Positions 1 through 10,440 of a DNA stretch of 64,000 bases are shown here, piece after piece. The stretch comes from Hyalella azteca (Eukaryota > Arthropoda > Malacostraca > Amphipoda > Hyalellidae). The translations under genes were made by a program, and so were the position numbers. Every line of letters starts with the position of its first letter. Position 1 is the first letter of the stretch. The stretch lies in the NCBI RefSeq assembly GCF_000764305.2, contig NW_025945890.1, positions 104,895 through 168,894 on the forward strand, read 5' to 3'. The notes beneath the pieces were generated by a model, which was given only the letters and a program-made list of their open reading frames with translations, made no database searches and was not told where the DNA came from.

Positions 1-357
1 CAAGCCAAGTAGGCTATTTACCTCAATTTATGTAAGAAAATTCAGCCACTGCCCACTGGCTACTGGGCATAGAAATGAATGGAATTGTTGTTATCATCTG
101 TACTTCCACTCATAGAAATGAGTGGAAGTACAGATGTTTTGTCTCATTAGCAGATGGATCTTCAAAAATTTTTAAAGCTTGGAATTTTCAAAATTAAACC
201 CTGGGACATTTTACTACAAATTTCTTTAGCATATGCATAAGCATAGAAATGCTTAAATTTATTTAAAAATACTAATGAATTAAAAGTACCTAATGATTAA
301 AAGTAATGAGTAATGACATAGCTAAAACAACTTAATATAGGAAATAATAGTGTTGTA
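1..357. other. Left-edge non-coding DNA with a short hairpin
   Basis: AT-rich sequence with no convincing coding exon. It holds a perfect 19-bp inverted repeat with a 4-nt loop: arms 95-113 and 118-136, left arm CATCTGTACTTCCACTCAT. The rest may belong to the first intron of the lamin gene, which runs leftwards on the minus strand. Confidence 0.6.
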
Positions 358-359
358 TA

Positions 360-842
360 GGGTAAACGCGGTATATTCCGACACATTAAGGACTCATCGA
401 GAAATGAAAAACTATAAAAAAAAACGTATGCGTTACGTAAGTTCTGTTGCCTTCACGTGACTCTCAAAACACTTCACTACGCGTCAGCAACAATGAAACG
501 TCACAAAATGTTGCCATATTTATTAAAAAGCCTTTAGAATGGAAACCTACCAAATCCCTATATTCCGTCATTGGTAGAGCAAGGTCAACTGTCAAATTTG
601 ACACATTTTTCGATGATCTCACCAGGTGGCATGCATTGTCTCTCTTTGGATCTCAATATTTTCCCTGTTCCCACTAGATGGCCAAGACCTATAGTGTTTT
701 TGCAGTATTTCGACACGCAAATGTATGACGTCACCATTTCAACCATCAATGAACGCATGGAACTAAAACAAAGCTTAATATAAAGGAAAAACTAGAGAAG
801 TGACGGAATTACCTACGATGTCGGAATATACCGCGTTTACCC
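360..842. mobile_element. MITE-like element with 23-bp terminal inverted repeats and TA flanks
   Basis: The left end GGGTAAACGCGGTATATTCC (continuing GAC, 360-382) is matched exactly by its reverse complement at 820-842. Both ends are flanked by TA (358-359 and 843-844), the target-site duplication expected of Tc1/mariner-type transposons. The 483-bp interior has no transposase, so it reads as a non-autonomous element. The superfamily is inferred from the TA flanks only. Confidence 0.75.
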
Positions 843-852
843 TACATTGATG

Positions 853-941
853 ATGGAACTAAAACAAAGCTTAATATAAAGGAAAAACTAGAGAAGTGAC
901 GGAATTACCTACGATGTCGGAATATACCGCGTTTACCCTAC
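853..941. repeat. Partial tandem copy of the MITE right end
   Basis: The 88-89 bases at 756-843 (right part of the MITE including its terminal repeat) are repeated almost exactly at 853-941. The element therefore has two right ends in tandem, about 9 bases apart. This suggests aberrant transposition or a local duplication. Confidence 0.8.
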
Positions 942-978
942 CTATAATTTTTAATCGTAAATATAATTACGTAAGTAC

Positions 979-1290
979 CTCTTTTTTCATGCTTTCTTCG
1001 ATGGTCTCAATCTGTACAGAGAGGCGACTATTCTCGGTCTCGAGATGCCGCACGCGGTCGATGTAAGTTGCCAATCTGTTATTGAGGTCTTGTAAGTCTT
1101 GCTTTTCCCTCAAACGCGAAATTCTTGTTGGACTTAGCGGCGAACTCCGGGCAGATTTTGCTCTCGAGCTGCCAGGGGTAGGGTTTCGAGGGGTACTCGT
1201 TCCTGGAGTAGCCATGCCGCTCGTTTCGCCGCCCGATGAGCTAAACGTTGTACGAGTCGTCGTAGTTTTCTTCACACTACGAGCGGACAT
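979..1290 (-). CDS. Nuclear lamin, first coding exon (partial gene)
   Basis: Encodes the N-terminal 104 residues of a lamin, the intermediate filament protein that polymerises under the inner nuclear membrane. The head (residues 1-60) is rich in Ser and Thr and carries several S/T-P sites, ending [15 protein letters not shown], the conserved mitotic CDK phosphorylation site just before the rod. Coil 1A begins near residue 60 with [20 protein letters not shown], the helix-initiation signature of lamins. The exon ends at GAG before a GTACTT donor, and the rest lies beyond the left edge. The ATG at 1290 was chosen because the open frame upstream has no earlier ATG and MSARS fits lamin heads. No other family fits as well. 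Invertebrate lamins are usually B-type, but the CaaX end is not in view. Confidence 0.9.
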
Positions 1291-2230
1291 CCTCGCGCAA
1301 GTGGCACAACGTATCAATGAAACACGAAGTTAGTACAAGTTACAACCGACTGACTTTGAATAAACACTAGAACGCGTTGAGAATGCCGGTAACCAGCATA
1401 CACAACCACACCTATCAACAACACAACGGTAACTGAGTTTCAAACAAATGAGATTGCTAATTTACCCTAAATGAATTTTTTATTACCCTAAAATTCCGGC
1501 TAAATTGAGCTGTTAAAAATCCTTGGCAATCCCTATCACCGAATGACACTCAAATTAGTACATGAAAGTGAATAATTGATTCTTCACTAATATAAAAATG
1601 AATATTGTTCGCTCTGTAAATGTAATGGTCAAATAAGAATGAAGATAGTAAAATATTGAATGCTCGACAATAGTACTTCAGATTGCAGTTTTCGGCTTAT
1701 TTTGCTTGTAATTGTCATTATTGCTGTGCAAGTTTTACAGTTTTGCGGTCTACGCCTATGCTTTTCAGTCCATTTGTTAGAACAACTTATAAAACACATC
1801 AACTGATCAACTTCAGTGGGACAATACTGCGGGCGGTCATCCGGGCTGTTATATATTTCTGGCGTAAGATTTTTCGTTTTTCATGCTGTAGGTTGTAAAG
1901 AGCATGTCTGTATAGTATATACTATATATCATAAAGCTGCATTGAAAAATGTATGGAAGGCTGGTAGGCGAGACTTAAAACATGATATATTACTAAACCG
2001 AGATGTGAGGGTGTAGAACGAGTGTTAAGCTATTGCAGTTCTGGTATTTTACGCTTGCGAGTGAAGAGTCGAAGCTAATGAAAGCAACATGGGAATTCTT
2101 GACTAAAAAAAATCTTAAAGTTTTGATTTCAGCGACAGTTGATAACGCAAACGGTTGAATATAGCAATTATTTTTTATTCATGTTCTTTCACAATATTTG
2201 ATAACCTAATTATTATTTTTAACCAATACT
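1291..2230. other. Lamin 5-prime flank and intergenic DNA
   Basis: Probably contains the lamin 5-prime UTR and promoter (read leftwards from about 1400). No TATA box, long ORF or repeat array could be assigned. The remainder is AT-rich with no recognisable gene. Confidence 0.4.
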
Positions 2231-2617
2231 TTGTGGGGAGTTAGGAGCTTAGAGAGGAAAAAAAAACAGCTTAAGAACACATCCATGGGACAACATTTCT
2301 TCTCGCTTCGAGTCACACACATGTGGAACAGCCTCCCTGATAGCATCGTTGACGCTCCGAGTATGAACATCTTCAAAAACAGACTAGACGAAGCTATGCA
2401 GGAGCATATGTTCAGTCTTAAAATGCCTAGCAAATTACGGAGCAGGCAATAAGTCCAGCAGCTATCTCAATCAATCGTCAGTTATGGAAAGATCGGGTTC
2501 CAAAGGCCGGATCCATTGTGAATCAAGTCACGAAAAGTTCAAGAATCGGCAACAGGCCATGGGCCTATTTCTTCAACGCCGCCATGGGCCTATTTCTTCT
2601 ATTCTTATTCTATTCTA
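2231..2617 (+). mobile_element. 3-prime end of a non-LTR retrotransposon (LINE), truncated
   Basis: The frame at 2231-2452 ends with RVTHMWNSLPDSIVDAPSMN followed by IFKNRLDEAM. This matches the C-terminal tail typical of Jockey/CR1-like reverse-transcriptase ORF2 proteins, which end with W-N-x-L-P ... F-K-x-R-L-D. A 3-prime UTR follows, containing AAGAATCGGCAACAGGCCAT and ending in TTCTATTC-type short repeats (about 2590-2617). The reverse transcriptase and endonuclease domains are missing, so this is a dead 5-prime-truncated copy. Related tails occur at 40485-40765 and 56535-56590. Confidence 0.7.
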
Positions 2618-3370
2618 GAGTGGCTGAGAAACGTTGGTTCGTACAGGCAGGCTATAGCTTTGCGCCAATGAATTTGAGGGACAACATGCAGTGGGAACAA
2701 GAGTTTCGGTACAAAACACTCAACATACATCAGTACCCTGCCGGGTACTGAGGTAGTCAACATTAATTGTTGAGGCCGAGTGCTACTTGAAAATATTTTG
2801 TTTACGGCATAGACTCTAGTCTAGTGCATCAAAAGAAACGATTTGAGTATCCTCAAAAAATCTACGTTTTTATGCGAGATTCGGCTGGAGAGTGCCGACG
2901 AAGAGGGCACCTTTGGGCTGTTGTCAGGTCGTCTGAATTGAACGTTGAGAGTTATGATAAATATTTTTACGTGCAAGGATTCCATTTTTATATAATGAAG
3001 AAAAATAAGGGTGATCTAGACAGTTGTTTGAATTTAAGAGCGTACATCTCACCCTCAGCACAGGGTACTATACGCCCTTTTGCCGGGCAAGATAGATTGC
3101 GTTTCCAAAATAATGACATAAAGTGCATCGTTATCGCCATTTGGACAAAGTCCCGCTAATTTTCACATATTATTCCATTGATTGAATTTTCCCTCTACTA
3201 AGGAGACTTGCGTACCACGTAATTTGCGGCGCGTAGCAATTTTTTGAGACTCCGGCCCCCTTCTGCTGCTAACATCAGCCTAGTACATTATACTGTTATA
3301 CATCAAATTAAATGTACTTGTAGCGGCAACGGAATTATTTTAAAAAATTAAACCCAAGTAGACGGGTTGG
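2618..3370. other. Intergenic DNA with one unassigned 111-codon open frame
   Basis: An open frame at 2824-3159 on the plus strand starts with GTG, has no recognisable domain and has no splice or start context that would support a gene. Otherwise nothing was recognised. Confidence 0.4.
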
Positions 3371-3573
3371 CGGGCAAAACTGGTCACAAAAGTTGCCGGA
3401 CAAGACTGGTCACAAACGTTGCCGGACAAGGCTGGTCACAAACATTGTCGAGCAAGACTGGCCACAAACATTGTCGGGCAAGACTGGCCACTAACATTGT
3501 CGGGCAAGGCTGGTCGCAAACATGGTCGGTAAAAACTGGTCACAAACGCTGTCGGACAAAACTGGTCACAAAC
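3371..3573. repeat. Minisatellite, about 28-bp unit
   Basis: Seven to eight diverged copies of a unit like AACTGGTCACAAACGTTGCC followed by GGACAAG. It creates short spurious open frames on both strands. Confidence 0.9.
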
Positions 3574-5288
3574 GTGACCAAAAAGACTGATCCCGTATTT
3601 GGTCAATCGGATTTGTGGCGTGGTAGCGGCTTGTGGCGTCGCTAGCGCCAGCCACTCTAGTTCGCATTGAAGCTTCTTCTCCGAGAAGATCATAAATTTT
3701 AGGATAAGAGAGGCTCAGGCATCCCACTTTATATTTTTTCGTTGAAATTTTCAATTTTTATTCGGCTGCTTCCCTCACTTTCTACAGGATTAGGTATATG
3801 AGGTTTTTGGATGCCGTTCATATCACCCTATACCTCTTTTTACGCATATTCCTGTGCCTCATACATAAGTCTAGGTCATTGGGTACGAGTTTAGGTTCAC
3901 TGGATACACAATATCGCTCCGACTCAGCTTTCAGTAGAAGCTGAAATAAAATATTATTTTCATTTCATCTGACATTTTCTGAATAATATAAGGGCAAAGA
4001 AAATTTTCTACAACCATTTATTCTGTGATTGACGTAAAGAACGTAACTGTGACACAAGCGCAGATGTTACAACGTTTTATTCACGTTTGCCTTTAGATAG
4101 CATTCGAAAAAGCAGTAAAAATATCATGAAACATATATTGCAAATTTATCAGTGAAAGAAAAATATTTGCGTTCGTTTTGATAATGAGAACAATGTAAGA
4201 AATCGAGAATGTTAATTGTTTAACAAGTAAATTTTTTAGATAGGGAGTAGGTAAATCGAATAACTTGAAACATTCATAATTTCCATGCGAAATATTTCAT
4301 GTCGTTTTACCTTCATATCGGATCAGATTAAGGAAGACGTGAGTATAGTACCCATGCAGTGCGCTAAAAATGGGGCGACTTTTTTCCGAAAAGACGGGGA
4401 TTTTCACGTATTTTATTGAGACGTAAATTTGTGAATCTACTTTCGCAGAGTTCAATATTTTCGATAATATCACTATTTTTTAAGTTTAAACAACATTCTA
4501 AAAGTGTAAATAGCGCCACATGGCATTCATTTAAGGATATTTAATTTTCTCATCGATTCTGTAACGAACGAGTTCTCTTTCATTCAGATTTATTTTTGGA
4601 GATCATTATACTTATTCTTTTTTTTTCAGAATATTTCACTCGTATTGGAAAATCTCACCATGAATGAGATTCAAGTTATTCAAGCTATTTACGGGTAGTC
4701 TCTTCATTTATTAGTTCATAATTATAATTATTTAAGCGCGAAAAATTTTAAAACTATTTCTCTGAGATTGTTCTACACTAATTTCAAAAATAATGTATTT
4801 AAGTTTTTTGTAGAGGTTTATGCAAATGTTCTGTGTATGACGAGGAGCAATGATTGAATCTAACCTTCTAAAGATTTTATTAATTTCCTTAGTAAATTTG
4901 TTTAGCGTTACAGTTTTTTAGCCCTGTTTGGAACTAAGAAATAGTTTAGTGTAAAACCGAATTGAATTTCTTTATTTTTATTACTTCGTTGAACCGATCG
5001 AAAAGACTGTACATTCTAAGATGATGCGCAATTTCCGGTTTGAATTTTGCCCACAAATCTCATGGGACTTATTCACCTTTTTTTTATCTTGAAGCCTCAG
5101 CAGCTTTCCTTCCTATGGCCGCTTCCGCTGTTCATAATCAATACAACTTTACTGTCGGCCAGAAGTGGCCGTCCATAAACCGCCTGTTGTTCCTGGTTTG
5201 GAAATCTTGTTCCAGCAGCTGACAAATGCCGGCGATTGTGGCAGACGAGAGGATCGCGTTACTGACGCTGGCGCTGCTGCGCCTGCCT
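3574..5288. other. AT-rich intergenic DNA
   Basis: No exon, RNA gene or clear repeat was found. A slightly GC-richer patch at 5090-5290 has no identifiable coding frame. Confidence 0.5.
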
Positions 5289-5433
5289 GGGCCAATACTT
5301 TCAAAAAAATTTAAGAGATCGTAAGTTCATCGGCCAATCATTGGCGGCCTTTCGAGCAAAATCCACCAATCATAGACAAGAAAATAGGGCGTAACTACTT
5401 ACGTTCATTTAGCGAGTTTTGAAAGTAAGGCCC
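5289..5433. mobile_element. 145-bp MITE, copy 1
   Basis: Short element with imperfect terminal inverted repeats (GGGCCAATACTTTCAAAA at the left, TTTTGAAAGTAAGGCCC at the right) and no coding capacity. A copy with the same ends and about 85-90% similar interior lies at 26978-27123. The transposon superfamily is not clear because no target-site duplication is obvious. Confidence 0.8.
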
Positions 5434-5465
5434 TGGACCGTAGTCAAAAATTGTTGAGAGTTCGG

Positions 5466-5795
5466 AACTCCGTCAAGTGAATTTCTACGTCGTAACTCCG
5501 TCAAGTGAATTTCTACGTCGTAACTCCGTCAAGTGAATTTCTCCGTCGTAACTCCAAGTGAATTTCTCTATCGTAACTCCAAGTGAATTTCTCTGTCGTA
5601 ACACCAAGTCAATTTTTCCGTCGTAACTCCAAGTGAATTTCTACGTCGCAACTCCAAGTGAATTTCTCCGTCGTAACTCCAAGTGAATTTCTACGTCGTA
5701 ACTCCGTCAAGTGAATTTCTACGTCGTAACTCCGTCAAGTGAATTTCTCCGTCGTAACTCCGTCAAGTGAATTTCTCCGTCGTAACTCCGTCAAG
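5466..5795. repeat. Minisatellite, 24/28-bp unit
   Basis: About 13 units of the type AACTCCGTCAAGTGAATTTC followed by TACGTCGT. Central units lack the CGTC tetranucleotide, giving a 24-bp variant flanked by 28-bp variants. Confidence 0.92.
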
Positions 5796-7111
5796 AGACT
5801 TTCTTCGTCAAGTAATCAACGAATATTTTCGATCTAAACTGACTATAATCACAGACGAGGAATTGTTCGGGAAATTTCCTATCCGGACTTCTGGAAAGAC
5901 TACGGCGAAGAAGCAGAACGTGCTCAGTCCATATAAGGCTGTGCCGCTGCTCTCGTATATAAGACATAATTCTGTAAACTCTAACTGCACGGTCGTGTTC
6001 AGTTCCTCTACGTGCTTAATGTTACCTAGGTTTCCTTAATTCTCTAAATTATGGTGTTAATTTGTTGTGCACAACCTTTGATTTGTTTAAATTTCAGTTT
6101 TTGGGTGCATGCGTTTTTTCACTTCTTTTTGATCACTTTGGCCGGCTCGACAAAACTGCCGATTTTGACTTAAACCTTCAAAACCCTCATCTTTAAACTA
6201 CTAATCTCTAAACCTTAAAATTATTAACTTGACTGGCCAAGGTGGTCATTCTCTATACTAAGGTGACCTATATTTATGTTCGGAACTGCCGCGCGTTAAA
6301 TTAAATCATAAATCATTACTACAATTGATTTCTACGTCTAAAAGCACTACTCAATTTGTGCACTTAATCTTAATTGATTAAGGTGAGCCTTGAGCTTTTA
6401 TTAGCGTGAACTTCTGAACTACTTCTGATTAACTACTGAAATATTTGAATTATTACTTTTTATTAGCTTATTGACTCTATTGTAATAATGCGTTTGTTTT
6501 ACCAGTATCTCCAGTAATCTTCAACTTCTGCTGCCTTTCTGCCAAATTAAATTAAACCTGGACGCAGCTTTCTATAAATGGATTTAAACTGCCTTTAAAT
6601 ATGAAGAAATGCCCACTAAAAGGAGAAGCTTTGAATAAATTCTGATTAAAATACCGACATTGTTAACTACTTATTAGACATGATACTAGCCCCTGGGGTC
6701 TAACAATTGTATCATGCATGGTCTGTAGGCGCCATGACTAATGGCTGAGGTCTGAGGCTGGTATCATGTATGGACTGCGAAGTTAATGTAGCGATGAGGT
6801 CTAACCGTCTAAGTTGTCTAATTATCTACCACATACGTACATATTTGCGTTGACTATATATGCTGTTTAAAAAACGCAAAAACATTTTTTTCCGTATGGC
6901 CGACTTCGCTCAATCCTTTTTTAAAATTCCATTAAAAATTTGATCTCATTACATTTATGAACGTCTCTCTTACTAAAATGTGATGGAATATATTTTCCAG
7001 GTAGTTACACAATTTCTTACCCACATTACGAGAATATTTTAAACGTAGTGCTGACAAACCCCTAATTTTGACTTGCCAAACTGGGTCAGGATGACACAGA
7101 ACAAAGGCGAC
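5796..7111. other. Intergenic DNA
   Basis: No supported gene. Positions about 7030-7095 contain a fragment of the dispersed repeat marked by ACTGGGTCAGGATGAC, seen fully at 22790-22960, 38395-38555 and 42950-43105. Confidence 0.5.
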
Positions 7112-7259
7112 TTTTTTAGCGCATTTTCTCATTTATGGAAAAAATGCACTATTGTGCTCGCCATGTCCGTCTGTCCATCCGTCCGTGAACTCAAGTTTTG
7201 TCGACGAGAAAATGCGCTCTCTGTCACTCACTGCAGTGAGTACTGAGTTATATTTTTTT
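7112..7259 (+). mobile_element. Foldback MITE family B, copy 1
   Basis: About 148 bp beginning TTTTTTAGCGCATTTTCTC and containing GACGAGAAAATGCGC near its middle, so the 12-bp arms GCGCATTTTCTC and GAGAAAATGCGC can pair. A second short palindrome, CACTCACTGCAGTGAGT, lies near the right end. Other copies: 22436-22575 and 52260-52400 (plus), 36461-36607 (minus). Confidence 0.8.
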
Positions 7260-9950
7260 CTATGTACTGAGGTTATTAAAGGAGTAGAAGTAACATGCCA
7301 TGGTTAAGGAGCAATGCCCATTAGATTTGTTTCCTTGACTTTTCCCCGAAATTGTTGTTTCCCCGAAAAATTCCAACCCACCCCGCCCATTCTTCCAGGA
7401 ACTGCCAGCCTCAGTAGCGCAGGCTTTTAAAGCTACCGGCTCCAGTCCGCGCCTGTCGGTCATATCCTGGAAAGTTCGTACACTCAAACAAATAAGGAGA
7501 CTTTATCCAAATACCAATTGACTTTTTACCCATTTGGCAGTTATCCTGGCCCAGTCTGGTCCAGCAAAATATAACGTATATAAGTACTGCTGGCAGAAAA
7601 TGTGTCACTTATAGGAAAACATGACCTATCCAATTTTCTAATATTAACTCTCACCATTACGTATTGTTAGGTTTATATTCAATGTCTAGAAAAATTATTT
7701 ATTTAAAATTGTTCTTGTTGCTGGACTTTTTTGAGTTATCCGCACTAGTCGCATATGGTTTCATAATATTCCTTATTTCATGTAACTTATTCGAAATAAT
7801 CTTTCGATCATGTATATTTTTCTATTATTCTCGCAGTTTTGTGCACTTTCTCGTGTTTTAGCTCCATTCATTTATTCACTGGTTCAATCATATTTAATAA
7901 GAGTATCTTCTGTTATTTCATCAAATGTTACAATAAATATTATATATTTTATAATTTCTCTACTCATTAAGGATTTTTCAAGTTATCATGTCGATCATGC
8001 AACAAGCGACTCAAGTGTCATAACATAACCTTAACTTAGTCTAACCTAAGATATTGCCTCCTCTGTTTTATCCTTAACAAGATTAACCATTCAAACAGTT
8101 TTTATAATAACTTTCACTCTGTACATCAATTCACGATAACGCATGACTGCATTCATAGTCAACACTGCAATTGTCGACAGTTCCACAAAGCTCCTTATGT
8201 CATCCATTGATTCTATGTAAAAATTATCCCTCAATCAATTGAAGGGCATATAAATTAACGTGGTCATACCGATGAATCCTAATTAAATAGTTTCACACAA
8301 CTCGCCAATATACCATTATCGCAATAGTTGTTGCGTATGAGTAACATTTGAGGTTGGGTTGTTTTGTACTGCCTTAGGCTTTCACTGCTGCCTGGGGCAA
8401 ATAATTTAGCATTTTTTATTCTAATTCTCAAACAAATTTGCACTCCTGCAATCATACGTCAGAGGTAGGCGCATGATAAGGAAAAAATTAAAGCTAGAGG
8501 AACTCGGAAGAAAATACCGAGCGAATCGACCTATTTCCCAAATGTATAAATGAATAATCTTCAAATGATAAGCAAAAAATATAAATTAATTCAAGCCTCA
8601 ATTCATTCAATTGGCTCTTCTGCTTCGAGTTCCAGCAATCCAGGCTTCTGTAGAGGCGCTTTGAGGGGAGACGAGGGTGAGGTGAGGCTCAGGCTTCAAT
8701 CGAGGCCAGGCCTCCGTCAAGTGAGGGTGTGTGGTCGCGTCGCTCGTGCCATCCAGACACGCGTCGCTTGATGCTCGGACACTAGGAGAGTCAATTTATA
8801 TGACTATGAGTGGGAACATTCAACTAAGAACGATTTAATCTTATATTTACCAACATTTTAATGAAAAGTGTCTTGATAAATTCATTTTCAGCTGCGTTTT
8901 TAGCGCATTTTTTAATATGGTGATCACTGGCAGATTATAGTGTATCCTGATTACTGATTTTTTTGTCTTGAGTGGTTGATTATAAGAAATTGAACTTACA
9001 AATCACAATCGTTGTTGTAAAAGCTCTGAAATATAAAAAATTGTAATATTTTCTTGTCAAGCTGATCTCAAGGCTCTTGTTTTGTGTGGTGTTCAGCAAA
9101 CTTTTTTCTTAAAAGTTTCATTCCACGTAAAGTTTGGAGAAATAAGTGTTTGCAATGAACGAATGTTCAAACCGTATTTATGTCACCGGTTCGCAGCTGC
9201 TTCAAAGTTGCGATAAGTTACTTGTTATAGCTTCACGATCATGAAACTGGAACACTTGCTTTTGAAGATTTCTATAGTTAAACATTTTTTCTATATTAAT
9301 TTTGTTTATTGAAAGTGATGAGAATGTATGTGCAATGACAGCTCTCAGTTCAATGTTCTTTTACTCCTACAAAACATTATCAGCATAAATGTTTAGTTCG
9401 CTTTATATATTCATGCATTAAAACTTGGTTCATTAACTCTATTTGGTTCAGCAATTAAAAATATCATTTATCTCTTTAACGCATATTATATATTATACAT
9501 GCATGCTCTACATATATACTGATTAATTCCTGTACATTAAATGACATCTGTCCTAATCACTCCAAATAATCTCAATTAAAGCTTAGTAATCACAGCATAG
9601 GCCTAAAGTGATGTCAATAGGCTCTCGAAAATCACTCGACGATAAAAATAAAACGCTGCTGACGAGACGGCGGCCCTCGGTCGTATTCCGCAGTCTAACG
9701 ACACGGAGAGAAATTAGTGAGACTTTGTACAAATAATGATTCACTTTGGATCTTCCTCACCCAGTATGGCCCGGTGAGAGGGCGTATCAATGCTACGTCC
9801 GTTATCTGCTCGTGCTGAGTTTAAGAAAGTGAGTCACTATTTGGATTTCAAGACTCATTAGCTTTTGTGAGTGTGTATGTCGCCATAGAGGAAGCAAGCG
9901 CTCAAGTGGCCGAAGCGAGGTCTGCTCTAATTAGTGCTATATTGCTGTTA
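7260..9950. other. Intergenic DNA
   Basis: No gene was recognised. A GC-richer stretch at 8600-8775 and another at 9640-9800 could be regulatory or untranslated exon sequence, but nothing in them decides this. A 5-prime fragment of MITE family B appears near 8893-8925. Confidence 0.4.
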
Positions 9951-10440
9951 TTTTGCGTCATACTCGTGCGTAGTGAGCAGGCTGTACGCAATGCGTATAG
10001 ATACGTAAACCCCTACCTTATTTTGCGTCATACTCGTGCGTAGTAAGCAGGCTTTTCGCATCGCGTATAGATGCATAAACCCCTACCTTATTTGCCTCCA
10101 ACTCGTGCGTAGTGAGCAGGCTTTACGCATTGCGTATAGATGCATAAGCTTTTACCTAATTTTGCGTCAAACTCGTGCGTAGTGAGCAGGCTGTACGCAT
10201 TGCGTATAGAGGCGTAAGCTTCTACCTAATTTTGCGTCACACTCGTGCGTAGTGAGCAGGCTATTCGCATTGCGTTTAGATGCGTAAACTTTTACCTAAT
10301 TTTGCGTCACACTCGTGCGTAGTGAGCAGGCTATTTGCATTGCGTTTAGATGCGTAAACTTTTACTTAATTTTGCGTCACACTCGTGCGTAGTGAGCAGG
10401 CTATTCGCATTGCGTTTAGATGCGTAAACTTTTACCTTAT
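9951..10440. repeat. Tandem array, 70-bp unit, seven copies
   Basis: Seven head-to-tail copies of exactly 70 bp. Each contains ACTCGTGCGTAGTGAGCAGG followed by GCATTGCGT...GATGCGTAAAC. The last three copies are most alike, the pattern expected of recent unequal exchange at one end. Confidence 0.95.

Noticed and set aside
2824..3159. 111-codon plus-strand open frame
   Set aside because: GTG start, no recognisable domain, no flanking splice sites and no neighbouring exons; could be chance.
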